The notes beneath the pieces are model-generated. The model was not told the DNA's origin. It saw only the letters and a list, made by a program, of their open reading frames with translations, and did no database searches. This document shows, piece by piece, positions 1 through 6,632 of a stretch of DNA of 29,091 bases. Where the stretch lies: positions 1-29,091 of IMG/VR virus record IMGVR_UViG_3300029448_000287, one strand, 5' to 3'. This DNA comes from a virus. Both the position numbers and the translations under genes were made by a program. Each line of letters starts with the position of its first letter. Position 1 is the first letter of the stretch.

Positions 1-1473
1 GATCCTGTCGGCGTGTTTGTTATCGGCGGTGCTTCGAAAGTAACTGTAATGTGCGAAGGATTTGCCACGGGAGCATCGATCCATGAGGCGACTGGGCATC
101 AGGTTTATGTTTGTTTTAGTTCTCATTCTATGGTCAAGCTAGCGCCAGCTATTGAAAAGGTAGTCGATGGCGTTTTAATGATTGGCGGTGACAATGATGA
201 AGCTGGTCGAAGAGCGGCTGAGAGCGCCAAAAAAGCGTGTACAGGGGCATCTATTGTTTATTCTGATGTCGAGGGTCAGGACTTTAATGACGTGTTTTTG
301 AGCAATCCTGAGAAGGTTCGGGAGTTGTTTAATATCGATAATGTCGAGTTGCCGCCGTTCGATGCTTGGGTTGAAACTGATTTTAGTACGTTAACCTATC
401 CTGAGTTCGTATACTCGGACTTCTATGCACGGGGATATACCTCGGTTACTCTCGCCGCTCCGAAGGCTGGTAAGTCGCTTCTGGCGCTCTGTGAGGCTAT
501 TGATATGGCTACGGGGCTGGGATTGCTCACGGGACGTGAAAGACAGGCTCAGAGGGTCTTATACTTTAATGCAGAGGATGATGATCAGATATTAAAAAGC
601 AGAGTGGCTGGGATATGTAAGCATTACAATATCGATCAAAAGCTTCTGGTTGGTAAGCTTTGGCTGACTAGTGGTGTAGAGTGGAACAAGTTTCACTTTG
701 TGGAAGGGGATGAGGGTTCCATTCGAGAGGATGTATTCGTTGGAATTGAGCGCTTTATTCAAAAGAATAATATTGATTGTGCTATCTTTGATCCATTGCA
801 AGATATGTCAGATGCTCCCGAGACGAATGACGTGTTTCGTCGGCTCGGTCGAAGACTGCGAAAGCTGGCGAGTGAGAATGATTGCTCGATTGGTCTTATA
901 CATCATCTTAGGAAGGTACAGGCTGGCATTGCTGTATCGATTGATGATGGACGGGGCGGTAGCGCTTTGCGCGGCTCTGCGCGATTTAATCGGGTTTTGG
1001 TAGGCATGGATGAGAATACGGGAACAAATGCTGGCGTCGAGGACTACAGGAATTATGTGCGAATTGGAGATGCTGAAAGCAATCTAGCGCCGCCAAGTTC
1101 TGACAAGAATAGATGGTTCGAGAAGAAATCTGTGCGGATTGATGCTGGGTTTCATGTCGGTGTTATCGCGCCGTGGAAGTTCCCTGATGCATTTGATGGA
1201 ATTGAACTGTCTCAGGTTGCTGAGTTCCAGCGATTTATTAGGCAAGTTGAGACGCCGCTGAAAGCGGATGTAAGAGCGAATGGCTGGGTTGGTGAGGCAA
1301 TAGCCGAGCGGTTTGATCTGGACTTGGAAAAGAAGGCTGACAAAAGCCGTGTAAAGCGGTTACTGGCTGGCTGGGTGGAGACTGATGTTCTGCGGATAGA
1401 GAAGCACAAAGAGGCTCGAACAGGACGTGAGATACGGGTAGTTGTGAGCGGTGAGAACAATGTTCGATCATAA
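1..1473 (+). CDS. TOPRIM primase / RepA-type helicase, 5' truncated
   Basis: A replication protein that should prime and unwind DNA at the phage fork. The frame is open to the left edge with no stop, so the GTG at 13 is probably internal and the N-terminal part lies outside the window. Numbering from 13, a TOPRIM domain covers about residues 8-100: the acidic residue is in CEG (E15) and the DxD-type motif is GGDND (D60, D62). A RecA-like RepA/AAA_25 ATPase follows, with Walker A APKAGKS (149-155), Walker B CAIFDPL (256-262) and a sensor-like GLIHHLRK. The C-terminus (about 400-480) looks like a winged helix. Fusion of TOPRIM and RepA-type ATPase is common in phage and plasmid primase-helicases. 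The order of motifs is seen directly; the biochemical role is inferred from the families. Confidence 0.88.
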   Translation, partial: DPVGVFVIGGASKVTVMCEGFATGASIHEATGHQVYVCFSSHSMVKLAPAIEKVVDGVLMIGGDNDEAGRRAAESAKKACTGASIVYSDVEGQDFNDVFLSNPEKVRELFNIDNVELPPFDAWVETDFSTLTYPEFVYSDFYARGYTSVTLAAPKAGKSLLALCEAIDMATGLGLLTGRERQAQRVLYFNAEDDDQILKSRVAGICKHYNIDQKLLVGKLWLTSGVEWNKFHFVEGDEGSIREDVFVGIERFIQKNNIDCAIFDPLQDMSDAPETNDVFRRLGRRLRKLASENDCSIGLIHHLRKVQAGIAVSIDDGRGGSALRGSARFNRVLVGMDENTGTNAGVEDYRNYVRIGDAESNLAPPSSDKNRWFEKKSVRIDAGFHVGVIAPWKFPDAFDGIELSQVAEFQRFIRQVETPLKADVRANGWVGEAIAERFDLDLEKKADKSRVKRLLAGWVETDVLRIEKHKEARTGREIRVVVSGENNVRS

Positions 1474-1488
1474 CTTAAATGTGGCATC

Positions 1489-1517
1489 GTATCTTCCCAA
1501 CCTTTGTTGGGAGATAC
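1489..1517. repeat. Inverted repeat 1 (12-bp stem with one bulge)
   Basis: Left arm 1489-1501 (GTATCTTCCCAAC) pairs with right arm 1506-1517 (GTTGGGAGATAC), leaving one unpaired T in the left arm and a CTTT loop. It lies 15 bases after the primase-helicase stop codon. There is no following T run, so it would be a weak terminator at best. Confidence 0.75.
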
Positions 1518-1535
1518 AATGACACGGTTATTGTT

Positions 1536-1571
1536 ACAGTTATGTTTATATGAGGTATGGAACATAACTGT
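1536..1571. repeat. Inverted repeat 2 (perfect 11-bp arms)
   Basis: ACAGTTATGTT at 1536-1546 is the exact reverse complement of AACATAACTGT at 1561-1571, with a 14-base spacer. The long spacer and AT-rich arms fit a dimeric repressor operator as well as an RNA hairpin. Confidence 0.75.
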
Positions 1572-1572
1572 G

Positions 1573-1588
1573 GTGACAATAATGTCAC
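1573..1588. repeat. Inverted repeat 3 (GTGACA-N4-TGTCAC)
   Basis: GTGACA at 1573-1578 and TGTCAC at 1583-1588 form a perfect palindrome around ATAA. It starts two bases after inverted repeat 2 and ends 18 bases before the next start codon, where it could cover a promoter or limit access to the ribosome binding site (GAGGT at 1598-1602). Confidence 0.7.
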
Positions 1589-1606
1589 ACAAATAATGAG
1601 GTAAAA

Positions 1607-1915
1607 ATGCAGTGTAAGATGTGTGGAAAAGATATAACTGGACGTGGCAAAAGTGGTTTATGCCAGCCTTGCTCGGCAAGGCGATTAATGCTTGCCAAGT
1701 GGGGAAGCTATGGCATCAGGCAAGGCAACGCCTTTAAGATTATGTCACCAGAAATTATCGATTGGCTGGCAACTGAAGCAAGTAAGTCGAAGGTCGATAT
1801 GGCAACGATTATTAGTTCGATTGTGGCGGATGCTTGGTGGGATGAGAACAATGGATTGAGTGAGGAAGAGAAGGCGCCAGCCTGTCTATGTGGCAATGAA
1901 CAGATACCGTACTAA
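1607..1915 (+). CDS. Small zinc-ribbon protein with RHH-like segment
   Basis: I do not recognise a named family. The 102-residue product starts with two CxxC knuckles, C3-x2-C6 and C19-x2-C22, that should bind one zinc ion. A helical middle part around residues 48-75 (EIIDWLATEAS...DMATIISSIV) looks like a ribbon-helix-helix-type DNA-binding segment, but this is only suggestive. A further Cys pair (CLC) lies near the C-terminus. GAGGT lies about five bases before the ATG. The gene follows the three inverted repeats and is 9 bases from the next gene, so an early or regulatory role with the primase region is plausible. Confidence 0.7.
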   Translation: MQCKMCGKDITGRGKSGLCQPCSARRLMLAKWGSYGIRQGNAFKIMSPEIIDWLATEASKSKVDMATIISSIVADAWWDENNGLSEEEKAPACLCGNEQIPY

Positions 1916-1924
1916 GGAGCGAAG

Positions 1925-2305
1925 ATGAACTGGGATAAGTTTTATGAGAATTACTATTCGTTTCCAACGGAGTTGCGAGACTTGCTCGAAGAGCATTTTG
2001 GCAAGTACGTGATTGATCGGGCTAGGCGCGATGCTGAGAGCGGCTTGCGAAAGCAGCCAGCTTGCGACTTCGATGTGAAGCACAATGTGCGCCGTCGTCT
2101 CGATCCGAAGCCGATCATGGATTACTTACGAGCGAACCCGAACTCTTCAGCGCATGAGATTACAGAGGGAATGGCGCAAGACTTCTTGAAGGTGTCAGGC
2201 CAGTTGATATCTTTAAGCCGCGAAGGCTTAGTATACAAAGCAATGCGTCGTAATGTGTCTACCTCTGGTAGACAACAAGTATGGGAATATTGCGTCAAAG
2301 ATTAA
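1925..2305 (+). CDS. Winged-helix DNA-binding-like protein
   Basis: A 126-residue protein with an excellent AAGGAG ribosome binding site just upstream. The C-terminal half (about residues 60-115) reads as a winged helix: a helix at PIMDYLRANP, a helix-turn-helix-like stretch SSAHEITEGM...KVSGQLISLSREGLV, then a wing (YKAMRR...GRQQVWEY). This resembles phage regulators or replication accessory proteins that use a short wHTH. The N-terminal part is charged and has no clear domain. It closes the replication side of the window before the non-coding region. A perfect hairpin (2256-2274) lies inside its last codons. Function beyond DNA binding is unknown. Confidence 0.7.
   Translation: MNWDKFYENYYSFPTELRDLLEEHFGKYVIDRARRDAESGLRKQPACDFDVKHNVRRRLDPKPIMDYLRANPNSSAHEITEGMAQDFLKVSGQLISLSREGLVYKAMRRNVSTSGRQQVWEYCVKD
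2256..2274. repeat. Perfect 8-bp inverted repeat TGTCTACC-N3-GGTAGACA
   Basis: TGTCTACC (2256-2263) and GGTAGACA (2267-2274) form a perfect dyad with a 3-base centre, inside the last codons of the winged-helix gene. A related dyad sharing TGTCTACCT and TAGAC lies at 7467-7487. The pair could be binding sites for the same regulator. Confidence 0.65.
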
Positions 2306-2601
2306 GGATTTCTCCTAGCGATCACACACAAACGGTGGCGTCATTTCGCGCCTGTAAGGACGGTCAAATCAGGTCAGAACAAGGGCAAAATAACGCTAAA
2401 TAATGCCCGAAATAACCTAACACATTGATAATAAACAATAATAAAAGTAACATAATACATGTTATGCGAATAAGCCCCCCCGTGAACGATATTTAGCCCG
2501 AGTGCTTTTGCAAGGTCGGACGCACACGCGCAGACAGTTCTAGCCACAGGCGAATTTCTGATTTATGTTTGAAAAAATTTTTAAACAAATAGGAGACGCA
2601 A
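2306..2601. promoter_or_regulatory. Non-coding region before terminase: putative late promoter / packaging region
   Basis: The largest gene-free stretch (296 bases). It contains an imperfect tandem decamer (2362-2371 and 2372-2381, both starting GGTCA), a GGGCA/TGCCC dyad (2383-2408), an AT-rich stretch with a possible sigma-70-like pair TTGATA (2425-2430) and TAACAT (2448-2453) at 17-base spacing, a dyad AACAT-N5-ATGTT (2449-2463), a run of seven C (near 2476), and an almost palindromic A/T tract at 2567-2586. Position directly before the terminase genes is typical of phage cos or pac sites and of the late promoter. No single element is proven. Confidence 0.5.
2425..2453 (+). promoter_or_regulatory. 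Candidate sigma-70-like promoter for the packaging/late operon
   Basis: TTGATA (5 of 6 to the -35 consensus) and TAACAT (4 of 6 to the -10 consensus) are 17 bases apart in an AT-rich stretch. The -10 overlaps a short dyad, AACAT-N5-ATGTT (2449-2463), that could be an operator. It is the best-placed promoter candidate upstream of the terminase genes, but the match is modest. Confidence 0.35.
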
Positions 2602-2673
2602 ATGCCTAAAGGCGTTGGGACATATGGAACGAAAAAAGGACGACCGCCAAAAAAACCAACAAAGGGTAAATAA
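2602..2673 (+). CDS. 23-residue basic micro-protein with AT-hook-like GRP core
   Basis: A very short gene with a strong AGGAG ribosome binding site (2591-2595) seven bases before the ATG. Its stop codon overlaps the small terminase start by one base (TAATG). The product begins MPKGVGTYG and continues with a lysine-rich tail containing KKGRPPKK, which resembles the AT-hook core GRP flanked by basic residues. Short basic genes beginning MPKG are something I associate with marine phage terminase regions, but I cannot confirm this here. Likely role: DNA binding, or translational coupling of terminase. Function unproven. Confidence 0.6.
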   Translation: MPKGVGTYGTKKGRPPKKPTKGK

Positions 2674-3116
2674 TGGCTGGGCGTCCTGTATTACGAAAAC
2701 TTCTCAAAGACATCGAAACTGACGGCGGTTTTGAAAAAATTTGCGAGAAAGTTGAAGAAGGCGGATCGATTGCTGGCATTGCAAAACACTATGGCGTCTC
2801 CAGAAAATTTTTAAGCGAAATTTTAAACAAAGACCCGTCCCAAAAACTGGCTCTCGCCAACGCTCGAAAGAACCGAGGCGAATGGTACGCCCAAGAGGCG
2901 CTTCGGATTGCAGACGAAGTTGAGGAAGACAGCAACGCGATCAACAAAGCACGGGAGCGCATAAAGGTTCGCCAATGGCTTGCGTCAGCGGAAAACCCAG
3001 AGCGCTACGGCTCAAAACAAAACACAGTAACAATATCAATTGGAGAGATGCATCTGAACGCCTTAAAGAAAATTAATCAGGAAACTATCGAAGATGCAGA
3101 AGTCATCGACAACTAG
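2673..3116 (+). CDS. terS: Terminase small subunit
   Basis: Recognises the packaging site and recruits the large terminase. The 147-residue product has an N-terminal helix-turn-helix at about residues 32-52 (GSIAGIAKHYGVSRKFLSEIL). A charged helical region follows (about 60-110), with the NPERYG motif often seen in small terminase-like proteins. Length and position immediately before the large subunit fit. Its start is coupled to the preceding micro-gene. Family assignment is by motif and synteny only. Confidence 0.8.
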   Translation: MAGRPVLRKLLKDIETDGGFEKICEKVEEGGSIAGIAKHYGVSRKFLSEILNKDPSQKLALANARKNRGEWYAQEALRIADEVEEDSNAINKARERIKVRQWLASAENPERYGSKQNTVTISIGEMHLNALKKINQETIEDAEVIDN

Positions 3117-3282
3117 ATTAAGAGATTTGGATTTTGACAATGTCATTATGGTTTGTTGGTCAGGCGATAAGATGACGATGGTTACGACGTGCCATGAGCA
3201 ACGCGCCGTTGTTCATGCTCTCGACAGCGCCTTACAAAAAGCAATTTCAGATTTATCGCCAGAGGGAGCAACTGTTCATTGA
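3094..3282 (+). CDS. Small conserved-looking protein between terminase genes
   Basis: A 62-residue product overlapping the end of the small terminase gene by 23 bases and the large terminase start by four bases (ATTGA-type junction). It contains DLDFDNVIMVCWSGDK and a helical C-terminal half. I have an impression of similar short genes in marine phages but cannot name a family. A later internal start is possible because no strong ribosome binding site precedes 3094. Without this gene there would be an unusual 160-base gap inside a tightly packed operon, which supports it being real. Confidence 0.6.
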   Translation: MQKSSTTRLRDLDFDNVIMVCWSGDKMTMVTTCHEQRAVVHALDSALQKAISDLSPEGATVH

Positions 3283-4685
3283 GCCAAGAAGTCTTCGAGC
3301 AATTTGTAAAAGAGACAAAAAACGATCCCGTACGCTTCGTTAAAGAATATCTTGGCGTCGTCCCAGACCCGTGGCAAGCCGAGGTTTTAAGCCTAATTGC
3401 CAGCGGCGAGAGAGCCATTAGCGTTAAGTCGGGTCACGGTGTAGGAAAATCGACTTTTGCAAGCTGGGCGATGCTTTGGTACTTGCTAACCCGTTATCCC
3501 GTTAAGGTTGTTTGTACCAGTCCAACCAGTAGTCAGCTATTCGACGCGCTTTTTGCCGAATTAAAGCGCTGGATTAACGAATTGCCGCCGCAGCTTAACG
3601 AGCTACTCAACGTCAAATCAGACCGAATAGAACTCATAGCGGCGCCTACTGAAGCCTTTATTTCAGCCCGTACCAGTCGCGCCGAAAATCCAGAATCTTT
3701 ACAGGGTGTACACTCAGAATCGGTACTACTGGTTGCAGATGAAGCATCGGCGATACCAGAGGCGGTTTACCTTTCCGCCGCTGGAAGTATGTCGGGTCAT
3801 GCGGCGTGTACTTTACTTTTGGGTAACCCTACCAGAAATACTGGCTATTTCTACGATACACACAACAAGCTTAGAGATCGCTGGGTTACGCGCACAATAT
3901 CGTGCGTCGATAGCCCCCGTGTTTCTGACGATTTTGTTCGAGAGATTGCCGAGCGTTTTGGCGAACACTCCAACAACTATCGCGTTCGCGTTATTGGCGA
4001 ATTTCCACTACAGGAAGACGACACGGTTATTCCCTATCATTTAGTCGATAGCGCCCAAAAGCGCGATATTGAGCCGCAACTGGACGCTCCCGAAGTATGG
4101 GGTTTAGACGTGGCAAGGAAGGGCGGAGACTTTGCTGTGCTGTGCAAGCGTCAAGGCACGGTCATTAAAGAATTAATAAAGTGGAAAGACCTCGATCTAA
4201 TGGAATTGTGCGGCGCGGTTAAGTTTGAGTACGACCAGCTACACCCGTCGGCGCAACCCGTCGAGATTGCGGTAGACGCAATCGGGATGGGAGCGATGGT
4301 TTGCGATAGGTTTATGCATTGGAACATGCCAGCCGTATCGATTAATGTGAGCGAAGCCAGTTCGATGAAGGCGCAATATTTAAATCTCCGAGCCGAGCTA
4401 TGGTTTAAGATTAAAACTTTTCTTGAAAACCGAGATTGCAAAATCCCAATGGACGAAGCGCTTGCCGAAGAATTACTGGCAACCCGATTTAATTACACAA
4501 CGTCTGGAAAGATAAAAATCGAGAGCAAAGACGAAATGCGAAAAAGAGGTCTTCGTTCTCCTGATAACGCAGACGCCTTTGCTCTGTGCATGGCATCAGA
4601 CGCCATAACGGCGCTTCGAGGGAACGTAAGCCATCACCATAAGTGGTCACAGCCAATTAGACGCAATATGCAAGGAGTAGCGTAA
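3279..4685 (+). CDS. terL: Terminase large subunit
   Basis: The packaging motor ATPase and headful/cos nuclease. Walker A is SGHGVGKST (residues 51-59) and Walker B with the catalytic Glu is LLVADE (150-155). A coupling-type GNPT motif lies near 182-185. The RNase H-like nuclease has its acidic residues at GLDVAR (D277), VDAIG (D333) and NADAF (D432). The 468-residue length is normal. The start is TTG, overlapping the previous stop, with GAGGGA at 3262-3267 as ribosome binding site. The sequence fits P22/Sf6-like phage terminases. Confidence 0.95.
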   Translation: MSQEVFEQFVKETKNDPVRFVKEYLGVVPDPWQAEVLSLIASGERAISVKSGHGVGKSTFASWAMLWYLLTRYPVKVVCTSPTSSQLFDALFAELKRWINELPPQLNELLNVKSDRIELIAAPTEAFISARTSRAENPESLQGVHSESVLLVADEASAIPEAVYLSAAGSMSGHAACTLLLGNPTRNTGYFYDTHNKLRDRWVTRTISCVDSPRVSDDFVREIAERFGEHSNNYRVRVIGEFPLQEDDTVIPYHLVDSAQKRDIEPQLDAPEVWGLDVARKGGDFAVLCKRQGTVIKELIKWKDLDLMELCGAVKFEYDQLHPSAQPVEIAVDAIGMGAMVCDRFMHWNMPAVSINVSEASSMKAQYLNLRAELWFKIKTFLENRDCKIPMDEALAEELLATRFNYTTSGKIKIESKDEMRKRGLRSPDNADAFALCMASDAITALRGNVSHHHKWSQPIRRNMQGVA

Positions 4686-5122
4686 TGGGCGCTGGAGGAC
4701 TTTTAAAATTATTACCAGAGTTATTTGGCGAGTTTTCAAAAAACAAGTATCAAATTCCAGTAACGGAAATGACGAGAGTTTTAAAACCAACCCATCAAAT
4801 TGAAAAAAAAATTATCAATTGGGATAATGAAACAAATTCTTGGCGAAGATCGGTTTATGACTTTCTTGGTGGCGATCAAGACCCACAACTTGCTAGCGCT
4901 TTTCAAGGATTATCAGAATTTACGCCAATGGCAATTATGTATTCGGCTGAAGACGGGATGGACGCGGATATGAACGCTGAAAGCCAAGACCAAATAAAAG
5001 ATTATTTAAAAAATCGAGCGGCGAGTATTGGCCATAGAGGTTTAGCATTGCTTGATATGTTAGGCATTGGCGCTGGTGCTAAAGTTATAAAAAACTCTGT
5101 AAAAAAAGGTTTATTAGATTAA
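4685..5122 (+). CDS. Hypothetical phage protein
   Basis: A 145-residue protein of unknown function. Its start overlaps the large terminase stop (TAATG), with AAGGAG upstream. There is no clear membrane segment. The N-terminus (MGAGGLLKLLPELF) is amphipathic and the C-terminal 30 residues (around ALLDMLGIGAGAKVIKNS) are small-residue-rich and amphipathic, so it may contact membrane or virion. It opens the block of small genes before the holin and endolysin. Confidence 0.7.
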   Translation: MGAGGLLKLLPELFGEFSKNKYQIPVTEMTRVLKPTHQIEKKIINWDNETNSWRRSVYDFLGGDQDPQLASAFQGLSEFTPMAIMYSAEDGMDADMNAESQDQIKDYLKNRAASIGHRGLALLDMLGIGAGAKVIKNSVKKGLLD

Positions 5123-5553
5123 TGCCCGAACCAATTACACTTGCATTAGGTGCATTCGCGCTGGCGAAAAAAGCTATTGAGTTAGGCAAGGACGCTAATG
5201 AAATATCACGTTGTTTGGGAAAAGCATGGTCAGCTATCGATGACGTTAAAGCCCAAGCTGCAAACGCTAAAAAGTCTAATGATTCCAATGCATTAGAGAA
5301 ATTTATAGCCTTAAAACAAGCGGAAGATTTAGAAGAATCAATCCGAAATATAGTGATATCCCAGCGCGGAGAGGCTGGCTGGCGGCAACTTAAACAGCTA
5401 CGTCAGCAAGAAAAACAACAAAAAATAAAAGGTCGCTATCAAGCGACACGCAGAAAAAATCAAATTGTAAACGCTATAGGAATTATATGTGCAATGCTCA
5501 TTACTGGAGTTGGTGCTTATTTTATGATTATTTTTGCGATGAGGTATCAATAA
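5122..5553 (+). CDS. Membrane-anchored helical phage protein
   Basis: A 143-residue protein. The N-terminal half is helical (ITLALGAFALAKKAIELGKD...), similar in style to small virion-associated or lysis-region proteins seen in marine phages. A long charged helix covers about residues 60-110. A single transmembrane segment lies at about residues 116-139 (AIGIICAMLITGVGAYFMII), giving a tail-anchored layout. It is coupled to the previous gene by TAATG. A role in lysis is inferred from the neighbours only. Confidence 0.7.
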   Translation: MPEPITLALGAFALAKKAIELGKDANEISRCLGKAWSAIDDVKAQAANAKKSNDSNALEKFIALKQAEDLEESIRNIVISQRGEAGWRQLKQLRQQEKQQKIKGRYQATRRKNQIVNAIGIICAMLITGVGAYFMIIFAMRYQ

Positions 5554-5558
5554 GATGA

Positions 5559-5657
5559 ATGGAACCCAAGCGCATATTAGCATTAACAATTATTTTATTT
5601 TTATTAGCGTTCGCACACATAAACACTCAACCACCAGCATGGTTGATAGTTAAATGA
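5559..5657 (+). CDS. 32-residue membrane micro-protein
   Basis: A very short gene filling the gap between two coupled genes. The product is MEPKR, a hydrophobic helix (ILALTIILFLLAFA), then a short polar tail ending PPAWLIVK. Its stop overlaps the next start as ATGA, the same junction type used by the genes around it, which is the main support. The ribosome binding site is weak (GAGGT is about 15 bases upstream). A competing frame from 5555 encodes a polar peptide without features and is less likely. It may be a small holin/antiholin component. Confidence 0.55.
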   Translation: MEPKRILALTIILFLLAFAHINTQPPAWLIVK

Positions 5658-5980
5658 AAAAACTTTCAAAAGATAATCCATTAAATCAAGCTGACTTGGA
5701 TGGTGATGGAATTGTAACGACGGAAGAGTTAGACACCCATGAACGCTATATTAAAATTGATAATCAGAACCGCAAGGAAGACCAGTCACGTTTTATTATA
5801 CTCTTTAGTGTGTTTAGTGTTACAGCCTTTATAGCCATAATGTTAACGCCGTTTATTTCAATTGAGCGTGTTCAAGTGTTGCAACCAATAGGAAGCACTT
5901 GGGTCATAGCCAACATGGGTATTATTGGTACTTTTCTTGGCGTTAATGGCTACACAAAAATTAAGGAGAATGGCAAATGA
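5654..5980 (+). CDS. EF-hand protein with two membrane segments
   Basis: A 108-residue product. Residues 14-25 (DLDGDGIVTTEE) form a textbook EF-hand/dockerin-type calcium loop: D14, D16, D18, G19, V21 and E25 occupy positions 1, 3, 5, 6, 8 and 12. Two hydrophobic segments follow at about 47-67 and 79-100. This gives a soluble calcium-binding N-terminus on a two-helix membrane hairpin. The gene sits in the lysis block, so a holin-like or calcium-sensing lysis-timing role is possible but unproven. Confidence 0.75.
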   Translation: MKKLSKDNPLNQADLDGDGIVTTEELDTHERYIKIDNQNRKEDQSRFIILFSVFSVTAFIAIMLTPFISIERVQVLQPIGSTWVIANMGIIGTFLGVNGYTKIKENGK

Positions 5981-6207
5981 TGGAAGGGTACTTCGATGAC
6001 ATTTTAGAATACTTTGTCATTCCAGTTATTATGTTCGTTTGGATTATGCATCGAACTCAACAAGGTCAGGGTACAAAAATTGCCGTACTCGAAGCGCTTC
6101 TTGATCGAACGAAAGAAGGGCATGACAGAGAGATAAAAGAAATGCGTGAAACCGTAAAACATATTTTTGCCAAACTCGACATTATTGAACAGGCGTTGAG
6201 AAAATGA
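5977..6207 (+). CDS. Small membrane / coiled-coil protein (spanin- or XhlA-like)
   Basis: A 76-residue product with one N-terminal membrane segment (about residues 10-25, YFVIPVIMFVWIM) and a charged coiled coil (about 33-75). This layout occurs in phage XhlA-type lysis proteins and in inner-membrane spanins; I cannot choose between them. It overlaps both neighbours as ATGA, and AAGGAG precedes its start. Confidence 0.65.
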   Translation: MMEGYFDDILEYFVIPVIMFVWIMHRTQQGQGTKIAVLEALLDRTKEGHDREIKEMRETVKHIFAKLDIIEQALRK

Positions 6208-6632
6208 AAATCCACGAACTTGGACGGGTTGGGGAACACTACGCGGTTTATCGATTAGAACAGGCTGGCATACAGGCTATTCGCGTTGACCGTGAGGATG
6301 AAGATATCTGGGCAAGGCTTCCTAATAAAAAAATTATTTCAGTACAAGTTAAAAGTTCAAGTCCATTTAGACCATATGACCGTACCGCCCATTTTAGATT
6401 TTATTTTAGAAAAAAATATAGTTCATACAAATCAGCGGATGTATCGGTATGCGTTGGCGTAAGGCCAGAAGAAATGAATTTGCTTTGCATACAGGATAAT
6501 TTTGAAACAGAAAAACGTAGAGATATCCGCATAAATGAAAAATTTTTTAACGCAAATATTGAGAAAGAAAGTATTCAAAGGCTTATCGACGACAAACCAA
6601 TGAAACACTTTGGACAGGGGAAAGTGCAATGA
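6204..6632 (+). CDS. PD-(D/E)XK nuclease-like protein
   Basis: A 142-residue protein whose N-terminal half matches the PD-(D/E)XK nuclease core: a first helix G-x-x-GE11 followed by VYRLEQAG, an acidic residue in EDEDIW (D34 likely), then a strand ISVQVKSSS giving Q48-x-K50, the QxK variant used by Mrr-like enzymes. The C-terminal part has no motif I recognise. It lies in the lysis block with ATGA overlaps on both sides. Possible roles are host DNA degradation, resolution of packaging intermediates or exclusion of competing phages. The fold is well supported by motif spacing; the role is not. Confidence 0.72.
   Translation: MKIHELGRVGEHYAVYRLEQAGIQAIRVDREDEDIWARLPNKKIISVQVKSSSPFRPYDRTAHFRFYFRKKYSSYKSADVSVCVGVRPEEMNLLCIQDNFETEKRRDIRINEKFFNANIEKESIQRLIDDKPMKHFGQGKVQ

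Larger units (their letters stand above)
1474..1606. promoter_or_regulatory. Intergenic region with three consecutive inverted repeats
   Basis: This 133-base gap carries three dyads in a row: an interrupted 12-bp stem (1489-1517), a perfect 11-bp stem (1536-1571) and a 6-bp palindrome (1573-1588). None is followed by a T tract, so they are not ordinary terminators. The gap sits just after a primase-helicase and before two small nucleic-acid-binding-like genes. It could be an operator and promoter region, an mRNA structure or a replication origin. I see no convincing -35/-10 pair. The dyads are seen directly; the function is inferred. Confidence 0.6.

Noticed and set aside
698-1003. Plus-strand open frame of 101 residues inside the primase-helicase
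   Set aside because: It lies wholly inside the ATPase domain in another frame and has a random-looking composition.
1212-1679. Minus-strand open frame of 155 residues
   Set aside because: It covers the end of the primase-helicase gene and the inverted repeats, has no recognisable domain, and no ribosome binding site was seen; all neighbours are on the + strand.
5555-5653. 32-residue frame starting ATG at 5555
   Set aside because: The peptide is polar and featureless; the frame from 5559 gives a clear membrane helix and an ATGA junction with the next gene.
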